The position numbers were made by a program, and so were the translations under genes. 64,000 nt of DNA, from NCBI GenBank assembly GCA_015063685.1, contig SVTR01000012.1, forward strand, positions 1-64,000, read 5' to 3'. The notes below the pieces were generated by a model, which did no database searches, was not told the DNA's origin, and was given only the letters and a program-made list of their open reading frames with translations. This document shows, in pieces, positions 53,028 through 60,735 of this stretch. This stretch comes from Oscillospiraceae bacterium. GTDB lineage: Bacteria; Bacillota; Clostridia; Oscillospirales; CAG-272. Within the stretch, counting starts at the first letter, position 1. The number at the start of each line of letters is the position of its first letter.

Positions 53028-53052
53028 ACATACTGTCCGAATCGCAACAAAG

Positions 53053-53098
53053 AAAACCGACCGAGCCACCGTAATGGGGTTCGGTCGGTTACTTTTTT
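53053..53098. terminator. Bidirectional terminator between GH36 and GH43
   Basis: Stem AACCGACCGA / TCGGTCGGTT, then ACTTTTTT on the plus strand and TTCTTTG on the minus strand. Confidence 0.85.
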
Positions 53099-53987
53099 AT
53101 CCAATGCGCTCGATGATCTCAAAGCCGTCGTCGGTCTCCTTCATGCGGAACAGGCGAGGGCGCTCGTTGGGGTTGACATTGGTGCTGTGAAGTATGAGGT
53201 ACAACTCACCGTCAAAGCCGTCGAAGAGCATACCGTGGCCGCCGTCCTGATCGTAGATGAAGTCGTTGGCGTGGCGCCAAGGGCCGTGGATATTACCGCT
53301 GTCGCTGATGGCCAGAGCTTGGACATACCAGTACTGGGGGCCCGCGTGGAAGCCCGACCACAACATGTAGAGCTTGCCGTTCTTACCTTTGCGGAAGAAG
53401 GGGCCGTCGGTGACGTAGTTACGGGAGGTGGGATCTACCAAGGAGTAAGACCACTCTGCACCGCTGGCGCGGAGGATGGTCTCGGGCTCACCCACAGGGG
53501 TAGTGAGATCGGCAGATAGAGGCATGATTTCGATAGTGCCGTCGCCCACCTGAGTCCATTCATGGCAGAAGGCGGTCCAAGGGTTACCTCCCTCGTCCAG
53601 ATAAAAGGTAGCGTCCAGACAAGTCCAGTCACGGGGGGTCATGGGGCCGTCGGTGAAGGGAAGGAAGGGACCCATGGGGCTGTCGCTCTTCAGGATCTGG
53701 GAGGCGCGAGTGATGTCCCCGCCCTTGAAGCTGGCGAACATATAATAGGCGTCGCCGTAGTGGTAGACCTCGGGGGCAAAGAAGTCGCGATCTGACCAGA
53801 AATCCGCGGGACGGGTGAAGCACTCGTGGGGTTCGCTCCACTCTATGAGGTCGGTGGAGGTATAGACGTCCAGACCCTGCCAAGGGATGACCTTGGTGCT
53901 GGGGCCGCGGCGGGTGCCGTAAAGATAGTATACGCCGTTTTCGGCAAAGATGAAGGGATCGCGAAGATGAATATCCTGTAGTTTCAT
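53097..53987 (-). CDS. Glycoside hydrolase, GH43
   Basis: 296 residues, cytoplasmic, five-bladed propeller. The base Asp is in HLRDPFIF, and the pKa-modulating Asp in TCLDATFYLDEGG. The acid Glu is likely in GPFFRKGKNGKLYMLWSG-to-HGPWRHAND, but I cannot place it with certainty. Single-domain GH43 enzymes are beta-xylosidases, alpha-L-arabinofuranosidases or related enzymes. The start is ATG 53987 (AAAGGAGAGCCTCT upstream); the upstream extension to 54032 is rejected. Confidence 0.88.
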   Translation of the reverse strand: MKLQDIHLRDPFIFAENGVYYLYGTRRGPSTKVIPWQGLDVYTSTDLIEWSEPHECFTRPADFWSDRDFFAPEVYHYGDAYYMFASFKGGDITRASQILKSDSPMGPFLPFTDGPMTPRDWTCLDATFYLDEGGNPWTAFCHEWTQVGDGTIEIMPLSADLTTPVGEPETILRASGAEWSYSLVDPTSRNYVTDGPFFRKGKNGKLYMLWSGFHAGPQYWYVQALAISDSGNIHGPWRHANDFIYDQDGGHGMLFDGFDGELYLILHSTNVNPNERPRLFRMKETDDGFEIIERIG

Positions 53988-54022
53988 AGAGGCTCTCCTT
54001 TGTGAATTCAGGTTACGGAAAT

Positions 54023-54051
54023 ATTGTAGCACGAAATGGAGGCAGAGTCAA
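54023..54051 (-). promoter_or_regulatory. Promoter of the GH43 gene
   Basis: Minus strand TTGACT (54046-54051), 17-bp spacer, TACAAT (54023-54028). Confidence 0.78.
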
Positions 54052-54155
54052 GGCGCAGAAGGAATTTGATTGGTAAAAATGGTTATATATTTGCTATAAA
54101 GAGGGCAGGTCAAAACAAAAAATATTTGCGTACAGGATCACTTTTTTTGATTGAG

Positions 54156-54316
54156 GGGCATCTCTAAAAACTCATCGCACGACGAAATGACGGTGCTTTT
54201 TCCGTCATACGTCACAAAATTCTTTCGCATAGGGTCAACTATGCGCGCAGATTTTTGTTTAGTCTGACGAAAAAATCCCTCGCATCTCGCCGCACGCTGA
54301 GTATTTAGAGATGCCC
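54156..54316. mobile_element. MITE-like element, copy 3 (161 bp)
   Basis: Same terminal inverted repeats as copies 1 and 2, flanked by TGAG on both sides (54152-54155 and 54317-54320). Confidence 0.85.
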
Positions 54317-54364
54317 TGAGATTATAAAAATCAATCTCGCGATAAGAAAAAACACAAAAAACTA

Positions 54365-54393
54365 TTGCATTTTTTTGAAATTTATGATATAAT
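54365..54393 (+). promoter_or_regulatory. Promoter of the tetR-like gene
   Basis: TTGCAT (54365-54370), 17-bp spacer, TATAAT (54388-54393), extended -10 TGA. Confidence 0.82.
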
Positions 54394-54402
54394 ACTCAAA
54401 AA

Positions 54403-54415
54403 TAATCATGATTAC
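54403..54415. promoter_or_regulatory. Candidate TetR operator 1
   Basis: Perfect 12-bp palindrome TAATCATGATTA, 10 bp after the -10 element, so a bound repressor would cover the transcription start. Its core AATCATGATTAC is repeated at 55133. Confidence 0.6.
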
Positions 54416-54453
54416 ATCCAAGAATACAATCAAGAATAGAAATGGGAGGCAAA

Positions 54454-55140
54454 ATGTTTATACCTCATAACCAACACGAAAAGATCAAGCTCCACGTTCT
54501 TTACACCGCGACCCAAATGTTTCTTGAAAGCGGATATACCGCAGCTACCATGCGTGGTATCGCCGAGAGGAGCGGCATTAAATACGGCTCCATGCGTACC
54601 TACTACGCCACCAAGGAGGACATCCTTTGTGACCTTGTGAATTTTGTTATCCAAGGACAATTTTCCTTTGCCGAAAAGCTGCTGGAAGGAAAGACGGACG
54701 ACAAGATCATGCTCTATGCCGCCGAAACCACCCTCCAGCTCCACATAGCCGAATCCTCGGAGCAGCTCAGGGAGCTGTATCTCGCCTGTTACAGCCTGCC
54801 CAATTCCTCTGATCGTATCTTCCATAAGATCACGGGCAAGCTGGAAAGCACCTTCAAAGAAAATCTTCCTCATTGGGAGACCAAGGATTTTTATGAAAGA
54901 GAGCTGGCCTCCGCAGGCATCATGCGTAGCTTTTTATCCGTCCCCTGTGATATGTACTTTACCATGGATCGAAAGATCCGGGTATTCCTGGAAGCAACCT
55001 TCCTTGTTTACCACGTCTCTGACGCGAAGATCGAGGAGGTTATCGAGTTTGTCTCACAGTTTGATTGGCCTGACATCGCCCGTCGGGTGATCCAAAATAT
55101 GCTCGATTACCTCAAAGAAAAATCGAACGACGAATCATGA
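54454..55140 (+). CDS. TetR-family regulator
   Basis: 228 residues. The N-terminal helix-turn-helix (about 8-55) reads TAATMRGIAERSGIKYGSMRTYYATKEDILCDL, typical of TetR. The helical ligand domain is not assignable. The start is ATG 54454, five bases after GGGAGG; the ATG at 54442 lies before that site. It probably represses its own gene and the following surface-protein gene through the two palindromes (inference). Confidence 0.92.
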   Translation: MFIPHNQHEKIKLHVLYTATQMFLESGYTAATMRGIAERSGIKYGSMRTYYATKEDILCDLVNFVIQGQFSFAEKLLEGKTDDKIMLYAAETTLQLHIAESSEQLRELYLACYSLPNSSDRIFHKITGKLESTFKENLPHWETKDFYERELASAGIMRSFLSVPCDMYFTMDRKIRVFLEATFLVYHVSDAKIEEVIEFVSQFDWPDIARRVIQNMLDYLKEKSNDES

Positions 55141-55144
55141 TTAC
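55133..55144. promoter_or_regulatory. Candidate TetR operator 2
   Basis: AATCATGATTAC, identical to the core of operator 1, spans the tetR stop codon about 78 bp before the surface-protein start. No consensus promoter is evident in 55141-55205; GTATAAGTATAG is the closest. Confidence 0.5.
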
Positions 55145-55221
55145 CCCCAAAAATTTCTAAAGGGTCTCGTATAAGTATAGAGAAAAACATTTGATTTCCC
55201 CCTGAAGGAGGTAAATAAAAT

Positions 55222-58200
55222 ATGAAAAAACGGTTTTTATGTCTGCTTCTCGCCATGGTTATGGTGGTGAGTATCTTCCCCGGTACGGCGCTGACGGCGT
55301 TTGCGACGGAGGGTGACCCTGCGACGGTCGACGTCTTCCTTGTGCTCAAGCCCGTGGATGCCGAGGGCAACTCCATCGACGCTTCGGATGGCGGGCTTGG
55401 CAGGCTTGACGTTTATTTGAACGAAATAGGGTGGGTGGATTCCGTCTATGATGGCGAACTTGATCTCTATCCCGTCAATATCGGCGAGAACATGATGAGG
55501 GATTGGGATTTCTGTCCTAATGGTTACACGAAGCCCGACTTTGAAATCACCTTCACGGCTGATGAAAATGGCCAGATCATCATCACAAGTGGAGACGCTA
55601 CGCTGGAAAAGGACGGCGATATCAATTACATCGTGGTCAAGCTTGCAGCCCACGTGCATACCTATGAGAGTGGGCAGTATTCTCGAGATACTGCCGACCA
55701 CTATAAAATGTGCGATAGCTGCGACTATGTCGACCCCGAGAGCAAAGAGGCACACAGCGACGACACGGACAACGCTCACCACGTTTGCGACGTCTGCGGC
55801 TATCATATGAGTCAGTTGTGTGAGGATATTGACGACGACCATATCTGCGACGTTTGCGCCGATCAAATGAGTCAGTTGTGTGAGGATGCCGACGGCGACC
55901 ATATCTGCGACACAGAGGCTTGCCAAGTCAAGCTCTCTACCTGTCAGGACGAGGATGCGAATTTCCAATGTGACGTCTGCGGCAAGGAGATGCGCGTGGC
56001 TTGGCATGATGCCGACGATGACGGTGTCATTGATGAGGGCGAGACGGCCTATTCTTTCTTGAATGATGCGCTTGACGATTCGAGCGCAACCAATATCAAG
56101 TTGTTGGGTGATGTGATTGACTTTTTGGATCTTATAGAAAACAGAACGCTTACGCTTGATCTGAACGGATACACCATCACGCTGAGCGGCTGGTTTGACA
56201 CAGGGGCGGGCGCAGATCTGACGATCAAGGACAGCTCGTCTTCGGGTACCGGACGCATCGTATGCGACGTAGCCGCTGAAGCTTATCTGGATGTTTACTC
56301 AGGAGGCACCCTAACCCTGGAAAGCGGCACCATTGACGCCCTGCGCTTGAATAGCGAGTCTGCCGTAACGCTGAACGGCGGTGTGGTAAGCACGATGAAG
56401 GTTAGCAATGGCGTGTTGACCTTGGGTGATGCCGCCACCGTGACCGCGTGGGAGATCACCGGCGGTACATTTAACGTCGATCCCACCACCCTCAACGGCT
56501 TTGACAGCGATACTTACGAGGCCATTGATAACGGTGACGGAAGCTGGACGGTGAATGAAAAAGACTCCATCGACCCGACGGAATGCGAGCATACCTATGA
56601 GAATGAGAGGTATGTCGGCGTTACCGGCTATCACTGTAAAATGTGCGATAACTGTGACTATGTCGACCTCGAGAGCGCGGAGGAACACAGCGAAAATCCG
56701 GAATATTCCGACCACCGCTGCGATGTCTGCAATTACTATGTTCGCGCATGGTGTACCCCTGTGGATCCCGAAACAGACCATTACTGTATCAACGGTGAAA
56801 ACTGTGGGAAAAGACTCAAGGATCTTTGCACCGATGCTGACGACGACCACGTCTGTGATGGCTGTGGGGAGCTCGTATACTGGTTCTGCTATGACGGTGA
56901 CAATGACCACCTGTGTGACACGGAGAAGTGCGGAGTGACGCTTACCGAATGTGATGATGAGGACGGAGATGAGCAATGCGATATTTGTGGAGCAGTGCTT
57001 GCTACCGTGAGTGCGGAATTTACTGAGCTGAATTATACCTACGATCGTGAGAATGACGGAATACTGGTTTCGGGTACACTGGAGGTCTACGCCAATATGG
57101 ACGGCATGATCACCGTTGAGTGGAACGATGAGGAAGCACCCATCACAGCAACGGGGCGTGTGACCGAGGGTGTTGCCACCGTTCTGGAGTTTGAGAAAGT
57201 TGCTTTTGGGGAATTATCCTACGTTGCGATCATCTTCGTTCCGGATAACGAAGAGGTCAATACGCTGGAAAACTTCATATACCTGGGTTACGATACACCG
57301 CAGGTGAGCGTATCGGCAGATAGCGAGTATCAGGAAAGCATTGGCGGAACCTACACGATCAAAACCTGGATCAATGACTTAGAGACTTCTTACCTCTATC
57401 TGTTCCCCGGCACGGAGGTCACGGTGAAGCTGAACGTTCAGCCCGGCGACAGCTATAGCATCACAGAATTTTATTATTTGGATAGCGATAGCGTGGAGCA
57501 GGTCGTCGATTATTCCAACGACGGAAAGGGCACGCTCACCTTTACCATGCCTGAGGTTGACAGAGAAACCGTATATATCACCGCGATCTTTGAACACGAT
57601 ACCGCGGATTGCACCGATGCAGACAAGGATCATATGTGTGATAGCGATCTTTGCGAGATGATTTTTGAATCGGTCGATGCTAACGGTGACAATCTGTGCG
57701 ATATCTGCGGCTTGGGCATGGCACAGCTTGGCAGCCAAAAGAGCTGCATGGTCGAAACGCTATTGAACACCGCGGCGGACGGCGATACCGTTAAGCTGTT
57801 GACTGATCATACCATTGCAGGCGGAGCAGGATGGCTTTGGGCCGTGTGGTTTAACCCGTATGACGATATCACCGTTACCTTGGATCTCAACGGCTTCACG
57901 CTCTCTGTGCTGGAGTCGGACTCTCTGATCGGTGTCGAAAACGGCACGCTGCGGATCATCGACAGCAGTGAGGCCCAAACGGGAACTCTGAAAAATGAAA
58001 ATGGTAAGAGCCTCTTTGAACTTAATGGAGGTGCTTTGGATCTTCGAGATTATCCTGACCTTGAGGGCAAGACGATCTACAATTACGGAACCGTGGTCGG
58101 CGTGTCAGGACACATCGGCGAAGAGCCGATCAAGGTCCTGCTTCCCGAAGGCTACACCGTGGAGCATGAGGAATACGGCATGATCTCGATGATTCCCGGT

Positions 58201-59058
58201 GAATCTACCGTGACCGTTGTGAAGATCCTTGCGGAGATCAAGGGTGCCACCGTGACCAGCGGCTCTGACCTTGCATTGAACTACTACGTATCCATGAGTG
58301 ACGATTATAAGGATGCCGTGATGTACTTTACCATGTCCAACGGCAAGACTGCCGAGGTCACGGGTGTGTACGATGAGACATCCGGTATGTACGTCTTCAC
58401 CTTCGACAAGCTGCCGCCCCAGACCATGGGGGATACCATCGACGCCGTTCTCAAGCTGGATGACGTCGTGCTGGAGAATATGAAGGGCTATAGCATCAAG
58501 GCGTATGCGGAATATGTGTTGAATAATACGCTTTACGAAAACAACACGGAGCTTTTGCAGCTTGTCAGCGATATCCTTCATTACGGCGCTGCCGCACAGC
58601 AATACACGGGCTATAAGACCGACGAGCCGGTCACTGAAGGTGTTGACAACCTGCTGGCGGCTTCCGTGGCTATCCCCGAAAATAGCGATATGACCATCGA
58701 CGAGAGCGCAAGCACTACCGTGGGCTTTACCGCGGTTGGCGTCTGGTTTGACTATCATAACAGAATCTACGTCAAGCTGTCCACCATCGAAAACGTCAAG
58801 CTGGTGGTCAACGGTAAAGAGGTAGAGCTGACCGACACCACTTATATGACCGAGGGCATCCTCGCCACCGAGTTCGATAAGATCTTTACTTTTGAGCTTT
58901 ACGAGGGCGAAACCAAGGTGCAGACCCTCACCTACAGCGTAGGATCTTACGTCACGGCTATGCAGAACAGCACGAATCCCAACATGACCGCGCTGGCAAA
59001 CGCCCTCTACGCTTACGGCAAGTCTGCCGAGGCGTACAAGACCGCCCGCGCATCCTGA
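55222..59058 (+). CDS. Secreted Cys-rich surface protein
   Basis: 1278 residues with a Sec signal peptide (MKKRFLCLLLAMVMVVS...LTAFA, cleavage about 28). Residues about 30-140 form a beta domain. Cys/Asp-rich blocks at about 148-260, 455-595 and 800-840 carry repeated DxDxDHxCDxC motifs (DADDDHVCDGCG, DADGDHICD), like metal-binding treble-clef or Ca-binding loops. Between them are beta-helix-like stretches (LTLDLNGYTITL, LTLESGTIDAL; again at 870-980 with VTLDLNGFTLSV). The last 280 residues (ALNYYVSMSDDYKDAV, AYAEYVLNN, LLQLVSDILHYGAAAQQY) form a domain recurring in clostridial surface proteins. No anchor motif at the end. AAGGAGGTAAATAAAAT precedes the ATG. Function unknown. Confidence 0.88.
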   Translation: MKKRFLCLLLAMVMVVSIFPGTALTAFATEGDPATVDVFLVLKPVDAEGNSIDASDGGLGRLDVYLNEIGWVDSVYDGELDLYPVNIGENMMRDWDFCPNGYTKPDFEITFTADENGQIIITSGDATLEKDGDINYIVVKLAAHVHTYESGQYSRDTADHYKMCDSCDYVDPESKEAHSDDTDNAHHVCDVCGYHMSQLCEDIDDDHICDVCADQMSQLCEDADGDHICDTEACQVKLSTCQDEDANFQCDVCGKEMRVAWHDADDDGVIDEGETAYSFLNDALDDSSATNIKLLGDVIDFLDLIENRTLTLDLNGYTITLSGWFDTGAGADLTIKDSSSSGTGRIVCDVAAEAYLDVYSGGTLTLESGTIDALRLNSESAVTLNGGVVSTMKVSNGVLTLGDAATVTAWEITGGTFNVDPTTLNGFDSDTYEAIDNGDGSWTVNEKDSIDPTECEHTYENERYVGVTGYHCKMCDNCDYVDLESAEEHSENPEYSDHRCDVCNYYVRAWCTPVDPETDHYCINGENCGKRLKDLCTDADDDHVCDGCGELVYWFCYDGDNDHLCDTEKCGVTLTECDDEDGDEQCDICGAVLATVSAEFTELNYTYDRENDGILVSGTLEVYANMDGMITVEWNDEEAPITATGRVTEGVATVLEFEKVAFGELSYVAIIFVPDNEEVNTLENFIYLGYDTPQVSVSADSEYQESIGGTYTIKTWINDLETSYLYLFPGTEVTVKLNVQPGDSYSITEFYYLDSDSVEQVVDYSNDGKGTLTFTMPEVDRETVYITAIFEHDTADCTDADKDHMCDSDLCEMIFESVDANGDNLCDICGLGMAQLGSQKSCMVETLLNTAADGDTVKLLTDHTIAGGAGWLWAVWFNPYDDITVTLDLNGFTLSVLESDSLIGVENGTLRIIDSSEAQTGTLKNENGKSLFELNGGALDLRDYPDLEGKTIYNYGTVVGVSGHIGEEPIKVLLPEGYTVEHEEYGMISMIPGESTVTVVKILAEIKGATVTSGSDLALNYYVSMSDDYKDAVMYFTMSNGKTAEVTGVYDETSGMYVFTFDKLPPQTMGDTIDAVLKLDDVVLENMKGYSIKAYAEYVLNNTLYENNTELLQLVSDILHYGAAAQQYTGYKTDEPVTEGVDNLLAASVAIPENSDMTIDESASTTVGFTAVGVWFDYHNRIYVKLSTIENVKLVVNGKEVELTDTTYMTEGILATEFDKIFTFELYEGETKVQTLTYSVGSYVTAMQNSTNPNMTALANALYAYGKSAEAYKTARAS

Positions 59059-59085
59059 TCACCTCTGAAGGAAAGGAGAACGACC

Positions 59086-59250
59086 ATGAAAAAGAAACTG
59101 AATCTTTATGAAGAACCCCAGATCGCTATCCTTGTTTTGGAAGTGCAGGACGTGATCACCACCAGCTTTGGTGACGCAAACCCCTTTGCCGGTGAGGAAC
59201 AAGATTTGTCTGATTTCTTCGGTCAGGGCAGCGACGGCTATACCGACTGA
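59086..59250 (+). CDS. 54-residue peptide with a DVITTS motif
   Basis: Short gene directly after the surface-protein gene (27-bp gap) with a strong GAAAGGAG site 6 bp before the ATG and a hairpin after the stop, so it is very likely translated. The peptide starts MKKKLNLYEEPQIAILVLE, has a central VQDVITTSFGD and an acidic, Gly/Ser/Asp-rich end (DLSDFFGQGSDGYTD). There is no signal peptide, Cys or membrane segment. Small proteins with a (D)VITTS core are familiar to me next to surface-protein genes in gut Clostridia, but no function is known. A ribosomal peptide precursor, a chaperone for the surface protein or an exported partner are possibilities. Confidence 0.8.
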   Translation: MKKKLNLYEEPQIAILVLEVQDVITTSFGDANPFAGEEQDLSDFFGQGSDGYTD

Positions 59251-59257
59251 TAAAGAA

Positions 59258-59295
59258 TGCCCGAAGGGAAGGGGAGCTGTCCCTTCCTTCGGGCA
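59258..59295 (+). terminator. Hairpin after the small peptide gene
   Basis: Stem TGCCCGAAGGGAAGGG / CCCTTCCTTCGGGCA with a short loop; no T-run follows. Confidence 0.65.
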
Positions 59296-59310
59296 ACATA
59301 GCCAAAAGAG

Positions 59311-59358
59311 AAAGCACCGACGTGACCAATCCGGGTTGTTTCGGTGCTTTCTTTGCTT
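59311..59358 (+). terminator. Terminator of the tetR/surface protein/peptide cluster
   Basis: Stem AAAGCACCGA / TCGGTGCTTT followed by CTTTGCTTTA. Confidence 0.75.
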
Positions 59359-59369
59359 TATTCAAAGCG

Positions 59370-59408
59370 AACGGCGATTTTCGTCAAGAGAATCGCCGTT
59401 ACTTTTTA
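59370..59408. terminator. Terminator between the peptide cluster and kdgK
   Basis: Stem AACGGCGATT / AATCGCCGTT, then ACTTTTT on the plus strand. Confidence 0.75.
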
Positions 59409-59431
59409 CCTTTTTATTTGGGAGATGCCCC

Positions 59432-60457
59432 TTATCTTTGCACACGCCCCGAGCCGTCGCCCCCCGCCAGCTTCTCTACCTCGGCTACGCTGACGCGGTT
59501 GAAGTCACCCTCCACCGAGTGCTTGAGAGCCGAGGCGGCTACGGCAAATTCGTTCGCTTCACCGTCAGACTTGCCGGTAATCAGCGCATAGATGAGTCCT
59601 GCTCCATAAGAATCTCCCCCGCCCACGCGGTCAACGATATGCAGGTGGTAGGACTTGGAAATGTAAGCGCAATCCGTAGCGGCGTCGTAAAGCATACTCG
59701 CCAGATCGTTGTCGCTGGCGGAGATGGAGGATCGGAGGGTGATGGCCACCTTTTCAAAGCCAAATTTATCGGCCAGCTGCTTGGCCACCGACTTGTAGCC
59801 CTCGTGGTTGAGCTTGCCGCCGTAGATGTCGGTGTTCTCGGCCTCGATGCCGAACACGTCCTTGGCGTCTTCCTCGTTGGAGATGCAGACGTCCACGTAC
59901 GCACAGAGCTTGGTCATGGCCTCGCGGGCCTCGGCGCGGGTCCAGAGCTTACCGCGGTAGTTGAGGTCGCAGGAGATCTTGACCCCGTGAGCCTTGGCGG
60001 CCTTGCAAGCATCCAGACAGATATCCACCAGCTCTCCGCCCAGAGCGGGGGTGATGCCGGTAAAATGGAACCAATCGGCTCCCGCAAAGATGGCGTCCCA
60101 GTCGAAGTCGGCGGGCTTGGCTTCCGCAATCGCGGAGTGGGCGCGGTCGTAGATACAGACAGACCCGCGCTGGGACGCGCCCTTCTCCAGGTAGTAGATG
60201 CCCACGCGATCGCCGCCACGGACGATTTTGGAGGTGTCTACGCCGAAGTAGCGCAGGGAATCAATGGCCGCCTGACCGATGGCGTGCTTCGGAAGCTTGG
60301 TGATATAGGAGGAATCCAGACCGAAATTGGCCAGAGAGACCGCCACGTTGGCCTCGCCGCCGCCGAAGGTGGCCTGCATCTGATCATTTTGGAAGAAGCG
60401 GTAATAGCCGTTGGGGGCGAAACGCAACATGATCTCGCCAAAGGTGATGACTTTCAT
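59432..60457 (-). CDS. kdgK: 2-keto-3-deoxygluconate kinase, PfkB family
   Basis: 341 residues, cytoplasmic ribokinase fold. FGEIMLRFAPNGYYRFFQ near the start and FGGGEANVAVSLANFGLDSSY match KDG kinase-like PfkB enzymes. The catalytic Asp is in DRVGGGDSYGAGL (near residue 280). It phosphorylates 2-keto-3-deoxygluconate to KDPG, the substrate of the aldolase at 62592; finding both supports the assignment. ATG start with CGGAGATCTATC upstream. It ends the minus-strand cluster; a 278-bp gap with a repeat island separates it from the GH106-like gene. Confidence 0.9.
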   Translation of the reverse strand: MKVITFGEIMLRFAPNGYYRFFQNDQMQATFGGGEANVAVSLANFGLDSSYITKLPKHAIGQAAIDSLRYFGVDTSKIVRGGDRVGIYYLEKGASQRGSVCIYDRAHSAIAEAKPADFDWDAIFAGADWFHFTGITPALGGELVDICLDACKAAKAHGVKISCDLNYRGKLWTRAEAREAMTKLCAYVDVCISNEEDAKDVFGIEAENTDIYGGKLNHEGYKSVAKQLADKFGFEKVAITLRSSISASDNDLASMLYDAATDCAYISKSYHLHIVDRVGGGDSYGAGLIYALITGKSDGEANEFAVAASALKHSVEGDFNRVSVAEVEKLAGGDGSGRVQR

Positions 60458-60494
60458 GATAGATCTCCGTTATTGTAAGATTTTTGAGTTTGGG

Positions 60495-60721
60495 AAATTT
60501 GGGTTTGTCGGGCTGTTTGACGGAAGTAAATCGGGAATTTTTATGTCACGGGCGACCACGCAGGGTCGCCCCTACACACAATTTTCAAGAAACAGAATGC
60601 CCGAAAATTTATTGATGCACAATAAGAAATGCTTGTAGGGGCGGCCCTGTGTGGCCGCCCGCCAACATAGCGGTTTCCTCGTGTTCATCGGGGGACAAAC
60701 CCACCGATAAACCCCAATTTG
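60495..60721. repeat. Palindromic intergenic island B (GTAGGGG/CCCCTAC family)
   Basis: Outer inverted ends AAATTTGGGTTTGTCGGG (from 60495) and CCGATAAACCCCAATTTG (to 60721) match those of island A. Inner hairpins are GGGCGACCACGCAGGGTCGC-CCCTAC and GTAGGGGCGGCCCTGTGTGG-CCGCCCG. Confidence 0.75.
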
Positions 60722-60735
60722 AATGTTTGTTACAA

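Noticed and set aside
52850-53074. 74-codon frame after the GH36 gene
   Set aside because: It covers a palindromic repeat island and has no ribosome site.
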